This document shows, piece by piece, positions 1 to 12,805 of a stretch of 64,000 nucleotides of DNA (positions are counted from its first letter, which is position 1; every line of letters begins with the position of its first letter). This DNA comes from Trichosphaerium sp. ATCC 40318 (Eukaryota; Discosea; Flabellinia; Trichosidae). The position numbers and the translations under genes were made by a program. The notes below the pieces were generated by a model, which worked only from the letters and a program-made list of their open reading frames with translations, was not told the DNA's origin and did not search any database. The DNA is taken from assembly GCA_038496445.1 (NCBI GenBank), contig JALMLS010000564.1, positions 62,001 to 126,000 of the forward strand, read 5' to 3'.

Positions 1-340
1 CAAGGCTGTAGCGCTTTGTATCAGATTAAGCCTAACGACCCTATACACGTGTGAGACATACGTTGTACGTATTTCGTCATACCTGGAGAGAGCCTTTACG
101 TGAGTCGCTTCAAATTTACCGTTCGTATAAACCAGCTGTTTCAAAAAGGTAGTTTTCCCGCTGTTACCCGCCCCAAGTAGTAAGGTGCGGACCGGTGGGG
201 CTTGTTTTCGTTCATGAGCGATAAACTTTTGTATCGCGTTGTGCGCTTCGTTCTTTTGGCTACCTGTAGTATTGTTAATCACTTTGCTCGTAAATCGATG
301 TTTTGGGCTCCTGGAACGCACCTCCGAAACAACAACTCAT
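1..340 (-). CDS. Heterotrimeric G protein alpha subunit, N-terminal part (cut by window start)
   Basis: GTP-binding switch subunit that couples seven-helix receptors to effectors at the plasma membrane. The minus strand begins MSCCFG, whose two cysteines suit palmitoylation; Gly2 for myristoylation is absent. It then reads AHNAIQKFIAHERK and VRTLLLGAGNSGKTT, the G1 P-loop of G-alpha (usual GAGESGKS/T), followed by FLKQLVYTNGKF and the start of the helical domain before the sequence ends. The first codons and the P-loop lie in different frames, so an intron is required: either 19 nt (264-282) or 40 nt (282-321). Only about 100 residues are present; switch I/II and the NKxD motif lie outside the window. 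The P-loop Glu-to-Asn change (GAGNSG) is unusual. Family assignment is firm; the intron choice is not. Confidence 0.85.
264..282 (-). other. Candidate 19-nt intron in the G-alpha gene
   Basis: On the minus strand this segment begins GTGATT and ends ACTACAG. Removing its 19 bases joins the MSCCFGG start to the frame of the P-loop exon. An alternative 40-nt intron (282-321, donor GTGCGT) gives the same frame. Confidence 0.4.
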
Positions 341-449
341 CAAATGTATTATCTAACCATGTAATAGAAGGGAGGTGTTGTTGCTGCAAAGCTTTTTAGG
401 AGTTCTTTTTGGTACTGGCGTTAAGTCAAAACGATCAATTGTAAATAAA

Positions 450-1406
450 ATGCCATTTTTACTGTTTTGGATTTGTTTTATCTGCAATGAGTATACTGTT
501 ACACACGTTTGTACCAGCGTTTTACAACTTTTATCTATTTTGTACTGGCTGTGCAGTATATTGCAATCACTACATTCTAGAGGTAACCACGCGTTCACCA
601 AGGATAAATGGGTACCTTTGGCTATATTAGTACGCCAGAAATTAATTGTTTGGGCGAAGATGCATTCAAAAAGGAGGTGCTTTACAGATGCAACTCAGTA
701 TCTTTCCTTTGCTAATACAAGAACTGAAATAGCGTTTTATTTTGTTACGGATCGCGTTAACAATTTTCTGTTACAGAAATTATTACGGCAGACAAAGTAC
801 GTTTTCATCTCGGTTCTGTAGCCGTACGAAAGACGAATTGCACTTTTAACTTATGAACTCGCTGGTGTCACCTACTCGTTCTACAACTACCTCAATACGA
901 GCACCGCACGTAGAGATACCGTACGCTTACTCCGCTAGGCGAAAATGCTCGGAGGGCGTTTAGATCTCCGTTGGGACTCAACAAAAAAATAATATTATCA
1001 AACAAATTTCGCTCATGTCGGCCCTATTGAAACCGCCTTACCGCTTATAGTGATTATATTGGAAATATTTATCGAAAAGGTTTGGTTGCGCGACAAGAGC
1101 GCGGCATAAAAATAAACCACGTGCACACAAAATTCAGGTAATTTTCCCTTCACAAAAACCGCTAAGCACAATCTAATAAAAACACTTATTACATCATGCA
1201 ACGCCTCTTCTCCCGTAACCAACAATGCGAAACACGCTCTCCAATCTTTGATGACCACACTGGTGATACCGGACATGGCAAGCCTCAATCTCTTGAGCCG
1301 AAGACCAAACGAGCCAATGTAGATGACCTCGAAGCTGTGGTACGTTCTGTTTGCTAACGATTACATTTGTAAACTGAAAAACCGAACTACCGTTTTAATA
1401 CAGTGA
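450..1406 (+). CDS. Hypothetical membrane protein visible only if TAR is read as Gln
   Basis: I do not recognise the family. From ATG 450 one frame stays free of TGA for 318 codons. The first 120 codons contain no stop at all; TAG at 819-821 and later TAG/TAA codons would be Gln. The N-terminus is hydrophobic (MPFLLFWICFICNEY), suggesting a signal anchor, and a second hydrophobic segment (ALPLIVIILEIF) lies near residue 215. The middle reads like a folded soluble protein (YERRIALLTYELAGVTYSF). It ends at TGA 1404-1406. A chance TGA-free run this long would be rare, but there is no homology to confirm it, and a 91-codon frame is also open on the opposite strand (1013-1288). Confidence 0.42.
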
Positions 1407-1939
1407 AACTGTGTTAAAATCATCTTTGTAATGACGATACTGACTCCCGCGCGTAGAACGACAAACCAGGTTTTTTCTCGAAATCGTGGTCTCACCTCTT
1501 TAACCGCGAGGCAGCATACGCCCGACTGACGTGCGGAGAGGAAGAAAATCTAATAGCAAACAAATAAAAAGAAAAACCACACCAGACATTTGTACATAGT
1601 GGACTAAAACAAAAAAAAACCCTTTGTAAAGGCCAATAAAATAAACTGGCGCCATATCTTATTTCTTAGACTTTTTGTTGAATGATTTCTGGCAGAGTTC
1701 AGGTTAGGAGTTTTTGTAGTTTTGAACTTCTCTCAAAACGCCATTCCTGACTTGTCAGCAATCATTTTATGGCTGGAGTTTAATGAAATCACGCACTCTC
1801 TGTTCGTTCCGCACAAAATGAAAAGAAATCTGGTATTGGTTTTTCCCTTTGCTTGAAACAACGTACTGATAGGTAATTTACATTTATTCGCCTGTTTACA
1901 TCCTATGCATGTTATTTGTGCGTTTACTTCATTTACACA
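1407..1939. other. Intergenic stretch
   Basis: Downstream ends of two convergent genes. I see A-rich runs (for example 1610-1620) and no coding pattern, RNA gene or clear repeat. Confidence 0.4.
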
Positions 1940-4900
1940 TCATGGAAACTTTCGTTTATGCTTCTTACTGGATGCGTAGCTATCGGATCTAGACTTTGAA
2001 CGTTGCTAAGCAGCCCTTATTAGCCAAAGAAAGGTAATAAAAATGAAAAAGAAAAAAGACTAAACTTACACGTTGTAGGTCGAACTGCATGCGGTCCTTC
2101 TTTGGTAACAACATGCGAGAACGATCAAAAGCATCGTCATCATCAAGGTAATCAGGTGTATTAGCAAAATAATTATAGATTACAGGCACTTTATGGAATG
2201 TATAGGATTCCTTTTGAAAGCTTTGAACTTGACGAATTACATTCGCAACAAGCCTCATTTTTTGGAAATTAACGATTTTCGGTTCGCCTGATTTCACTGT
2301 GAGATAAGGACGATTACCGTCTTCTATTCTCACTAAATCCGACAAGAATAAACCTATTGGAACTGTGAGCCAAAGAGAGGTATTTTTTGGAAGAAAGAAA
2401 ACAAAGAGATCATACCGAGATAAGGAAGACGTGGTGGTGATATATTAGCGAGTTGGGTACGGTACGTTGAATAACTTGATTGTGGTGACATAATACGCGT
2501 GAGATTTTGCCAGTCTCTAAATGTCTTTGTCTCAGACGTCTCTAGTTTCTAAAAGAACAAATAAATAACCAAGTTTTAAAGCGGTTTTTTTTTTGGACGG
2601 TTGACAATAAACTAGAATTCTACGTACATGCCACGTTAACCGCAAACGCTTAATTGGCGCTGAGATAAGTCCAAGTAATATCTCATGTAAAGCAAAGAAG
2701 TTATGATATTCGTAGCAACACTAGAGACGCATTAGTATTTAACTGACATAGTTAAAAAAAAAAGAGCACATACTTGCGCGAGCCGGATTAGTTTTTTCAC
2801 CATTTTGACTCTAGCTGTCTTAGAGTCACATTCGAGAACTTTGGTTGCTACCCAGTGCGTCATAATATTACACCAAGACATTAAATGTGCAATGTTTGTA
2901 GACAGCTCAGTTTTGTTTTCTTTTTGCCAATTAGTGTCCAGCAGCTCTTTTGGATGTATTTTGCTGTAAACAATGCGTAAACATAAAAAACTGTCAAGAG
3001 TTTTTGTAGACGTACGCGTAAATGCTTTGTTCATAGATACATAGCTGCCTAGCTACCTCTTGAGCGTCAAAAAATTCAAATGCATCCCCTTTAGGTATAA
3101 TAGAGTCTGGGATAGGGTGATCCTGCATTACAATAATCTTTTTCCTCTCAGACTAGGGATAAATAGTCAGCAAATATTGTAGCGGAGTTAAAACTTACCT
3201 GAGACGCGGTTTGGTCCATGAATACTTTGAGTAGTTGAGCTCCGTTCTGCTCATAACCACAGCAACTAGCTATTTCCTTTACGCCTTCTCTAAGCAACTT
3301 AATAGCTGCTGGATCACTTTCAAAATCATGGAAATGCTGTAACATCCAACGTTTCAATACATTGACTACCCTACAGAAAAGAAAGCGCATTAGGCTAAAA
3401 TAGAACGAGTACACATTAAACGGTTTTTTTTTGCTAACGGTCCTCAGTTGTTTACCTTAACCCAGCAATGTTTGCTTTCAGTTTACCATCGATCATAAGC
3501 TTTCCAGGTGTTTTTTGATCCTCCGCGTAGATATCACGAAACTGTTGTAAAGTCCTACGGAATAACTCATACGGCGTCAAGTGAGATCTATACGTAAGCA
3601 AGAACGTCACAAGGTAGTTATTATCTAAAGATCACAATTATTTCGGGTGCCACTTTAAACCCGCTTTACGAACCTTGTCCAGTATAGTCACGAGCCAAAA
3701 GCTCAATAAGCTTTTCTAAACGTCCTCCCTTTACAATTATCTGAAAGTTCTTTGACATCCAAACAAGACCATCCTTGGCTTCATCGGTAGGTCCTTTATT
3801 AACGTTAGTACAACGAGTAACAAAGTTGCATTTCAAGAAAATCGCACCAGTGATAGTACATTTGCCTTTAGACACTTCACCAGTTCTAAACAGTGTAGTA
3901 GGTGTACTACCAACTCTTGAATGGCTTTTGGGAATAAAAAACCCAGCATTAACTGCCGAAGCTGGAGTAGGGCTTGTATGTCCTTCACTCTAACGCAAAA
4001 CAAAGTCAGGAAAGTTGGTCGCTACAGACAAAAAAACCAGATCGAACAATTCTTTTTGATTGATTAACCACGTACATCACTATCGTTACTTCTAGCGCTT
4101 GTCATTCTATCGTATCGTACATGTCTTGGATTTGATTCAACCCATTTCTTAATTGCCTCATTAACAACCTTGTATTGTGCTTTAATATCTTGAGCTGTGC
4201 TCTTATCAAGTCTTTTACGCCTCCTCGAAACACTATTTTGTCTTTTCTTTCTACCAGTTTCCTTGACGTTCTCTCTAGGAGAAGACTTCTTCTTTTTAGC
4301 TAAAAGGCTCCATTAATACAGTAACTGAAAAAAGAAGATCCATCAAGTTTGTTAACGTACATTTGAACTCAACTCCAGCTATTTTAAGCGACTTCTTAAG
4401 TCTATCTCTCACCAAAGTGAGAGTTTCAGCCTCATAGACATTCTTTGCGTTATTCCTTGATTTACCCTTAGTGAGAGGAATTAAGAAGCATGATCCTGAA
4501 CTAGAGGCTGCTTCTTCGCTATCTCCAGAATCTTTAGCTCTAGCAGCCTTGAAATAAACACACTTAGCAAAGATCTTTGTAGAGTAAGGTTAATAACATA
4601 CTTGGTAATCGATCAATGCTTTTTCTATTACGCTATCACCCAATGTAACAGCTAGGTCTAAAGGTGTTTGATTACTGGCGTCTTTAAGAGTTTCAATATC
4701 AGGTTTTGTCTCTTGGCTTAGTAGATACGAGAGTATGTTCTCTACAATATCCTTATGCCCACAATGTACAGCTAAATGCAATGGTGTGATATTATACATA
4801 TCAGCTTTAACAGGGCTAAACCGTTTGAGAGTAATAAGTGCCTATAATCCGCTTAGATACAAGTCAAACGAAAACATACAAAAAACTTTTCTTGTTTCTT

Positions 4901-6781
4901 ATTAGTAGTATTACCTGCACAGCTTCAGTATATCCGAGCCAAGTAAGTTGATGTATTAATGTGGATTTAATAGCATCAAGTTGAGAGCAATCAACGTAGA
5001 ATACAGCTCTAGAAACATATTAGAGTGGTAAAGATAACAAAAATACTTACTGTTTCATGATATCTCGCAACACGTTATTCTTTCGCTTGGACAAATGCAA
5101 ATCTAAGAAATTTAATATCTTAATGACAGGTTCTGTAATATCGCCTGGGAGATCAAGAAGTGGTATAAGAGACGCTTGAGGTGCTGTAAAAACTAAGTTA
5201 GTAATGAAAAAGCAAAAAAAAACAAAGAAAAGACATACAATAATTGTACTTGTAGTCGTGCGTCGAATTTATGCGATCAGGTAATAATAGCAGCTTAGTT
5301 CGAAGTTCTCCTTTAGGGTATGCAATACCAAAGTCTTGTATAGGAGGTATAGGTACTTCAAGACCACTATCACCACCTTGACCAACACGACAACAAATAA
5401 CTGATTGAGAACAGTTTGATTGCATCGAGAATTCAACAGTACGATTAGACGCAGTATTAATACTACTACTAGAAGGTGACAAAAGCAGTGATGCTTTTGA
5501 TTGAGAATGAAGACCAGTCTGTTTTAATGAAGGTGATACTCCTTTGAATACTAAGCTAGAAGCCTTTGTAGGCTTACCCTGTGAGCAATACTTTACGCTT
5601 TCTACAGGAACGGTGTAATTACCCTAAAAAAAGAAAAAAAAATTAATAAGTTATGAAAATGTTAAGTGAAAGAATACGCGAATTGTAGCGTTGTACTTAC
5701 ACGCCCTCGCCCAGTAGAGAATGACAATGGAAATTTAGAGTCATCAGATGCGCCACCTATGCTAGCGCAAACGCTACCCTCAACAGATTCTCCGTTTACC
5801 GGTTTTAAGAATGCACCAGTTATACGAACTGTAAAACGACTTGATGTATCGCCAGAGTCTATTTTGCCCTCAACGCACGCCTCAGTACATGAAAAATATC
5901 TAAAACGACAAATTGGGTTAAAAATTGCTATGTAGGGTTTAAAGCACTGGGTTACGCATAGGGAACGTATAAATAGCTTTCTTGATTAAAAAGACGTACT
6001 CATCAGCGTTTAAACGTGATTCTACAATTGAAAACCATAGCCCCAGTATGTTTGATTCTTCTGCTTTAGTAGGCGTATAGCGTACTGCAGGTGAGTATAA
6101 AATTGGAGGTCTTGTTTCTATCTGAACATCTATCTGTGTTGTTTGAGGGCTTTGTTTTATCTCTGGATCGCTTGAATCTGAGTTTATTTGTACTCTGAGA
6201 TGTAAATAAGTGGATCGTTTGCTTTATTTTACGCACTGTAAGATTTGTATTGTCCTATTAGCGGTAGTTCCATTAGCATCTACGCGTGGTTGATCCCTAG
6301 GAGTAGTATTGAGACGCTTAAGCAAAACCACGTAATAACACGACCGTACACCAACAATTCGTGTTGATGTGGTAAGTTGTGGCACAGCAGTGCCAAAAGG
6401 CAATTTCACGTACATGGAAAATGAATATCCGTTTTCGCCAGAATTTACTTCAGTGGTTGCCTAACTGCATGAAAACATGAACAAAAGATGCAATTGCCAA
6501 CAAGAAACTTGAACCGTTTCAATTCATACAATAGCCTTTTACTGTAGCTAAATGTAACGCGCTTACCTTTTAAGTGTTCAATAATGTGTTACTTGCACTT
6601 TAACGCTAGTTGATATTTTTATAGGCCATTGGCTGATATGATGGTTAGGAGGTGCAAGGAGTTATACTTCTTTTTGAAGCAGATTTGACCGTAAGGAAAC
6701 CAAAACTTTTACTTTTTATGAAAATTGTTCTGAGAAGCTCTTATAGTTGAAATCGTATACGATTACAATGCCCACAGGCAT
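1940..6781 (-). CDS. Arrestin-like / ankyrin / RasGEF multidomain protein
   Basis: Predicted Ras guanine-nucleotide exchange factor of about 1,240 residues in some 18 exons. Residues 1-230 are beta-rich and arrestin-like (VYDFNYKSF, YSFSMYVKLPF, VGVRSCYYVVLL). Ankyrin repeats follow near 480-560 (NITPLHLAVHCGHKDIVENI, QTPLDLAV), then a basic linker (KKRQNSVSRRRKRLDK). A RasGEF_N domain (LVWMSKNFQIIVKGG; VTFLLTYRSHLTPYE; VVNVLKRWMLQHFHDFE) and the CDC25-type catalytic domain (IHPKELLDTNWQKENK; NIMTHWVATKVL; LPYL...LSDLVRIEDGNRPYL; MRLVANVIRQVQSFQ) complete it. It ends in a basic tail at TGA 1940-1942. Start ATG 6781 is chosen because its frame runs into the beta-rich domain only if TAA codons at 6716-6718 and further on are Gln. 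Donors are mostly GTACGT or GTAAGT. The arrestin label is a fold guess from the N-terminal strands; RasGEF and ankyrin are firm. Confidence 0.93.
6716..6718 (-). other. In-frame TAA read as Gln (RasGEF gene)
   Basis: Follows FSEQFS and precedes KVKVLVSLRSNLLQKEV, where a second in-frame TAA is followed by LLAPPNHHISQWP. The strand-like pattern continues across both codons with no splice signals that would remove them. Confidence 0.75.
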
Positions 6782-6785
6782 TAAA

Positions 6786-7688
6786 TCAAAAAAAGGGAAG
6801 GTTAGAAAAGCAATTCGCTTTGTTTTTTTTGGTTTTTTTACATTATTGTGAGAGACCTTGGTTTGCAAGCCACTCTCCTTCGCTCTCTTTGTCCTTAATA
6901 AAAGGCAGATGATCCAAACTACGCGATCTGTCTTTTTCTTCTTGTGCTGCTTTCACTGCAGCCTTGTTCTCCTCCTTACGTTTAGCCTTCTCGTCAATAA
7001 GGCGTTGCTAAAAACCAATAAAGTTAGTAGTGAACCAAACGTCATAATAAACGTGCCAATTTTGGAGGGTTTTTATTGTGTTCCTTACGGAACAACATAA
7101 GGGCCAATTGAGTCATTTCGAAATTGTTCAATTTACGTTCTTCTTTAGCTTCAATTTTTTTTAGAATTTCGGTTGGATTCCTATCCCCTTGCTCCCATAT
7201 TTCCCTTACGAACGCTTTGCTACAAAGTGTCATTTTTTTGAACAAGAAATTTAAAAAAAATGTTGACAAACACTGTGTAGAGCGCTAAAACGTACATTGG
7301 TTTAAGAACTGCGTGTTGTTCAAGTAGTCTATCGTGATCATTTCGTTTTGTAATGCGTTTAGCCCAGTCAGCCCGCTTTTTTTCCTCATGGATTTCCCTG
7401 GTGTAGGATTAGCTTTATTAGGTGTAACCATCGCTCAACCTTGATTTTAGTTTCTTTTCAGCTTTAATCTTCCTTTTCTGATCATGGGACTCTTTAATAC
7501 GTCTAACTTTCGCTATTTGCGTTCGCCCATTAGAGTCGCGAAAGCGCACTTGCGTAATTGGCCTACAATCTACTCTAGCCGCACGATCTGGTAATAATTA
7601 GCGATTACGTGCATAATAATGGCAATCTTGTCGTACAGCGTAGATTATGGTTATACGAGATACTTGTCGCCCGCACAAGGAAACTCAT
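6786..7688 (-). CDS. Basic coiled-coil protein, family not recognised
   Basis: Lys/Glu-rich helical protein of roughly 230 residues. It starts MSFLVRAT, which could be a mitochondrial presequence (basic, no acids), then reads VRFRDSNGRTQIAKVRRIK, a long charged helix (KRADWAKRITKRNDHDRLLE), AFVREIWEQGDRNPTEILKK, and a C-terminal helix (DEKAKRKEENKAAVKAAQEE). At least four exons are needed. The last junction (about 6990-7100) could not be resolved: acceptor and donor phases disagree by one base, so a missed exon or unusual splice site is likely. The C-terminus is either a TAA at 6843-6845 or, reading TAA as Gln, TGA at 6786-6788, only 4 bp from the next start codon. It may be a ribosome- or RNA-associated organellar protein, but that is a guess. 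Confidence 0.55.
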
Positions 7689-7768
7689 GAGCGTTTGTAC
7701 ACGATGGGGTAAGTTTATGAACAAATTTTTCAAAATGATTAAGTCTGCATCATTTCGTTTAATTTGAA
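7689..7768. promoter_or_regulatory. 80-bp divergent promoter region
   Basis: Separates the coiled-coil gene (minus) from exportin-5 (plus). It is AT-rich and must carry both promoters; no specific element is recognised. Confidence 0.4.
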
Positions 7769-10700
7769 ATGGCATTGAATGCACAAGATCAGTCGAATAT
7801 ACAGGAGCTCATAGGGATATTCAAAGCCTTGCAGTCACCTCAATTACCACAAAATACTCGCGTACAAGCCCAAGAAGTACGTTAAAGTGACTTTATGGAC
7901 CTCACAGTGCCAAGGCTGTAGCAGCGTTCAAAAAACACGCCAGAATTGGTATTTATGCCTTCCATCTGGTACATAAGCGTAATGATGACGCTACAAGACA
8001 TTTTGGGTTCCATTTACTGGAGGACGTTGTAAAATCTGATGAATGGTACCAAATGACAAATAAAAGGCGTGATTTCTTTAAGTCTTCGCTCATACAATAC
8101 GCTGCAACTGTACGCACGCTTTTATTTGAGAAAGTTTTTCAATCATCACAAAACGATATTCTGTTCGCTCACAGCGCTTTAAAGGGAACCAAGGATTTTT
8201 TTCAAGAGGCACATTTCGTTAAAGGAAAGCTTGCAAGTGTAATTGTACGTAAAATTCTCAATTTTCGAAATTTCGGGAAGATTGATTATTACATTCTAAC
8301 TTGTACGTAAAGTCTCAAATAGCAAAGAGAGAATGGCCTCAAAGGTGGCCACAACTTATAAAACAACTATCAGATATTGGGTCTGGTCAGGTACGGAAGA
8401 AATGTGGATGGATGTTTATTTTTTGATTTTCAATCTCTAGGCTGTTCAGAAAGATGTTGTGCTTGTTATTTTGAGGTATCTCATTGAGGATTTTTATGAA
8501 ACAAATGAGAATATACCAAAAGATAGGCGCAGGTATAAGGGAACGTTATGTATTCCTCACTTAAAGATTTTTAGAGCGCTTGTTGTAGGATTGAAGCAAA
8601 ACTTTGGTGATGTTTTTCCTTTTGTCTTAAACGTTGTCAAACAAAGTTATTCCAACTTTACAAGACTCAACACGGTACATATTCGCTCGTACAATATCTC
8701 AGTGATACTGACACTTTAAAAGCCGGAGAATAAAAATAATCCAGAGCTAGTAGTGGCTTACAGATTATGTAATCAAGGATTAGAAACATTGGCAAAATAC
8801 TTAGAGTTCGGGCCTTCAAAGTACACTTTATTCTTTTTATAACAATGTAATCAGTCTCATTATTTACTCTTTCTTCAGGACAATTGTAAACTCGAATGTT
8901 ATACAGTTGTTGGTTGAGCTGTTAGGCTCTGTTCATTTTCGTTTGGTATGTCATTTTTTTTACTTGTATTTGTTAACGGATTGGCTCCTACCTATGCTGT
9001 GTTGTAGATATTTATTGATTTATATTGTTGTGTCTAATTTTATATCCTTAGGTGTCTATAAGGAGTATATTGACACTAGTAGACGTTCCATTAAGAGAGG
9101 ACAAAAAGATACTCGTTACAAAATGCTTTGATTTTGTACCAGAAATATCAAATGCCGTTATGATAAACCCAAACGATGAGGGTGCTTATGAGTTTGTAAA
9201 AGTATTAGTTGAAGCAATGACAATACTCGGATGTAAATATATTGGATTTGTTAGTGCAAACAAAATCAAACAACTACACCCAAAGTTTGAGGCGTACGAG
9301 AAAAAAGCAGATACCCAAAAACTTTTTTTTTTAAATAATGTTTGTAGGTACTTTAGCTTTCAGATAAATGTTCTCAAGATGTCAATGTTAAGATTAAATA
9401 TGCACGCAATGAACTACTTTAGTCTTATGATTCGTTGTCATCAACTATTGGGCTTGGCAGTACGTAATTCTATTATTAATTTGCTATGCATTATCTCGTA
9501 ATATTCTCACATTTGTTCAGACAAAACGTGTTGTTGATTCGGTTCTGGTACCTAAGATTATGCAAGCCATTGCTCCAAAGCTTGAGAAGGTGACTAAAAA
9601 GAAGTATGCTTGACAATATGGAGTTGAAATTACGTAGTCTAACACTATGTAACAGGTTTGAGGAAAATGTTTACAACCAAGCAGATTTCGATAGCTATGA
9701 AGAATTTCAAGATTTCTTCTCCTCAAATATCGCAACTCCTGCAGGCACGATAGCACGTAAATGCTCTATCAAAGCACCTGTGAGTATGTGTTCATTCTTA
9801 GCGAATATGTGGTCCTCGTATGAAGGTCAAATAGCACAGATCAAGAATGGTACAGTGACGAGTGTTCAACAGTGAATTCTGGCTTACTTTTTTTAAGTCT
9901 CAGGGTTGACAACGTCCAGCCCAGAGTATACCTTTTTTGCTGCTTTAGTACAAATCACAACACCTGCTGTATCTAGTCTCTCAGATGTTAAAATTTCACA
10001 GAGACAACAAATCAATGGTATGCTTCAACAACTATGTGGGTGTATCTTTGCTATAAAGCCAAAGGATCCTCTCCTTATTATGGAGCAAATATCAGCCATT
10101 TCTTCTTTTAAAAAACATTGCGGAGCAAACCAAGTCATACTACAACATGTAATTGAGATTGTCATACAGTATTCTACTTTCTTACAACCCAATGAAACGA
10201 TACAAACTATGTCAAAGGAAACAATCAAAACGAGAAGGTACCATACATTTTCTGACTTTGTACTGATATAATTGTACAATAGAAATGCTGCTACAACTTT
10301 TGCATCGCTTTGTAAGAATCAGAAGAAAGAATTAATGGTATGTTCGGCCCTCTTTCACTAAGCTCATATCGTAAAAACACCCACTTATGAATTAATGTTT
10401 AGCCGTTTTTTGAGAAAATTATTTCTTCAGTTAATCTCTTGATAACAAATGAGAGACTTAACTATGCAGAACAAACATGGATGATACAAGGTCTAGTAGC
10501 CCTAAGGTATCCAAAAAATCACTTTTACAGATGAAAGCTTACGTTTTAATAGCTCTGAGATTCCATCATTTCAACAACAAGCACAATTTTTAGAATCACT
10601 TTTTCAGAAGTTTGAGAAGGTAACTGCCTTTGAAGATAGCGTTTTTAATTAATAACCTCCAAGCAATGGATTGAACTTGCGTCACTCATTAAAGACCCAA

Positions 10701-12747
10701 AAAGAATGATTATGATCCTTACTCAACCAAACAATCCAGAAAAAGAGGAAATGACTGTAAGTCCTTTTTTTTGTTTCTATAACTTGTGGTTTTTCTTACG
10801 CTTTTGTTAGAGAATGTTTCACATAGTACGAACGTTCAAAACGCTATGGGGAACCTACAGATCCTCATCCGAACTACAAGTACGAATTGCCTAACTATCA
10901 TAGCCTCTGACACCTTTTTAAAGTCACCTGAGTTTGGTCAATATGTTTCTAATGGAATAACATTCCAAAAGCGAAGTCCAATGACTGAGCATGACAAGGT
11001 AAACCCGTACATAATATATACGCCCTAACATAAATTTAATATATAGAGGATATTACCACTTATATTTGAACTTACAGCATCAATACATACAATGTGGACG
11101 CCTCAATTCAGAGCTCAACTTGGTCCTGAATACCAAAGTATTTTCGAACCTCCGCTTGAAGTTGTTCCCAATCATGGTACGTAGATTACCATACGAGCCT
11201 ATTTAAATATCCCTTTATTTAAAGACGTTATTCTAATATTTCTTTCCGTACTTAGTTTCAAAGCTTGTGCTTCAGAGACCTCATCAAATCAATCAAATAA
11301 TAGATCATATGCACTGCCTTCGTTGTTTTGCATACGATGTAATTGGAGCATCCTCTTGGCGTGGAGAAGCTATATATGCAGCAAATGACTTTCCTAATTC
11401 ATTGATCAAAGGCGTATTGTGTAACTCAGAATGCTTACAGCTTCATCACATCTCAGCTTTAATGAGTATCCTTTCTCCATTATTTTTAGAATGAATTTTT
11501 GAGGATTTCTTTCTTGGTTTTAAATGTCTTGACTCTACCGAGAATCTGCTTTAATCCCAGTCCTTGATAACGTTCCTAATGAAGTATTGGGGAAACTTAT
11601 ACCAAGTATAACACAATTCGTTGTGAACACTTTCAAAAGGATTGATAATGAATGGAAACAACTGTATGTAAAAAACCTTTTTCTCTATTCCTACCACTCT
11701 GCTGTGTGCCTGCTAATACTTTATAATTTAGACAATCTGGTAGTGCAAGTGATAGTAATGAGAGTATTGAAGTCATTACAGAGGCTTTACTACGCAACTT
11801 GTGCCGTAATCTAGCTGACTTTTTATTTTTAATTTTTAACCCAAAAAATAAACTCGGCTCTAATGCAACCAGTATCATGACAACAATGACAAGTACTATT
11901 CAATTACTACTACAAAGCAACCCAGGTGTATGTATTTAACATTATGAGTATTTGTATTTACATGGCTGTAGGGTATAATGCCTTTTTTGGTTGCTATTAC
12001 AGTACTCTTAAAAGTCCCCGATTCTGTAACAATAAGCAAGTCTGCTTTGATGGCTCACTCTATAATTCATACACAAAGTCTAAGAGAAGGTTGTAAAGAG
12101 TTCTTGGTGAATGGTACGGACATATTTGGGAACCATTTAACAATTGTTTTCGGTGAGTTATTTTTTTCTTACTTTTTTCAGACTTGTTTTTTTCTACACT
12201 GACAGGACTCACATCAAACTCTTTTGGAGTTGTCGAACTTGCGGAATGTGTTAATATATTAGTTGATACGTATCTATTCTTTCCGAATGAAACAGAAGTA
12301 GTATTACTACAACACTTTAAAAACGTGATAACAAAGAACAATATACAAGTACGTCACTTCACTTCTTATTTTTTTCTGTAAAACTATTTTTTACTAACTG
12401 TTTTTGTTTCACTACAGAAATTTAGACGTGATATGCAGAAGATTCCAAAAAAGTTTTCCAGGGATATAGTAAAACAAAGACGTGTATTGATGTTAAAATT
12501 ATTTTCATCAGTTAATGTACGACCTCAGAAAATAACCAAATCTTCAGTTTTCCAAAAAAAAGCAAGCCAAAAAAAAGACTTTTGATCTAATCTTTTCTTG
12601 TCATAGATACATCTCGGTGCTGATAGTCTTAAAAAGAAAACGAATATAAGAGATTTAAGCACACAATTTTATAGACAAAAAATGAGCTTAGAGGAAGAAT
12701 GGACAGGTGGAGAAGAATTCGGAACTGCTGAATTGTTTAAACAGTAG
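7769..12747 (+). CDS. XPO5: Exportin-5 family nuclear export receptor (importin-beta superfamily)
   Basis: RanGTP-dependent karyopherin; family members export structured small RNAs, tRNAs and some proteins. It starts MALNAQDQSNIQELIGIFKA. Early HEAT-like helices match the family: TRHFGFHLLEDVVKSDEW, FFQEAHFVKGKLASVIV, KREWPQRWPQLIKQL. The most diagnostic block is NQADFDSYEEFQDFFSS, matching the LDFDSDEDFNAFF region of human XPO5. Around twenty short exons follow with GTACG or GTATGC donors. Joining exon 1 to exon 2 requires the TAA at 7883-7885 to be Gln (AQEVRQ then TAFKKHARIGIYAF). The C-terminus (EEWTGGEEFGTAELFKQ) is followed by TAG at 12745-12747; if that is sense, the frame continues to TGA 12802-12804. 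The single-copy-like gene looks intact. Confidence 0.92.
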
Positions 12748-12805
12748 TTTTCAGCCTAAAAATAATAAAAAAATAACACAAATTCTTTTAAGGTTGGAGT
12801 GTGAC

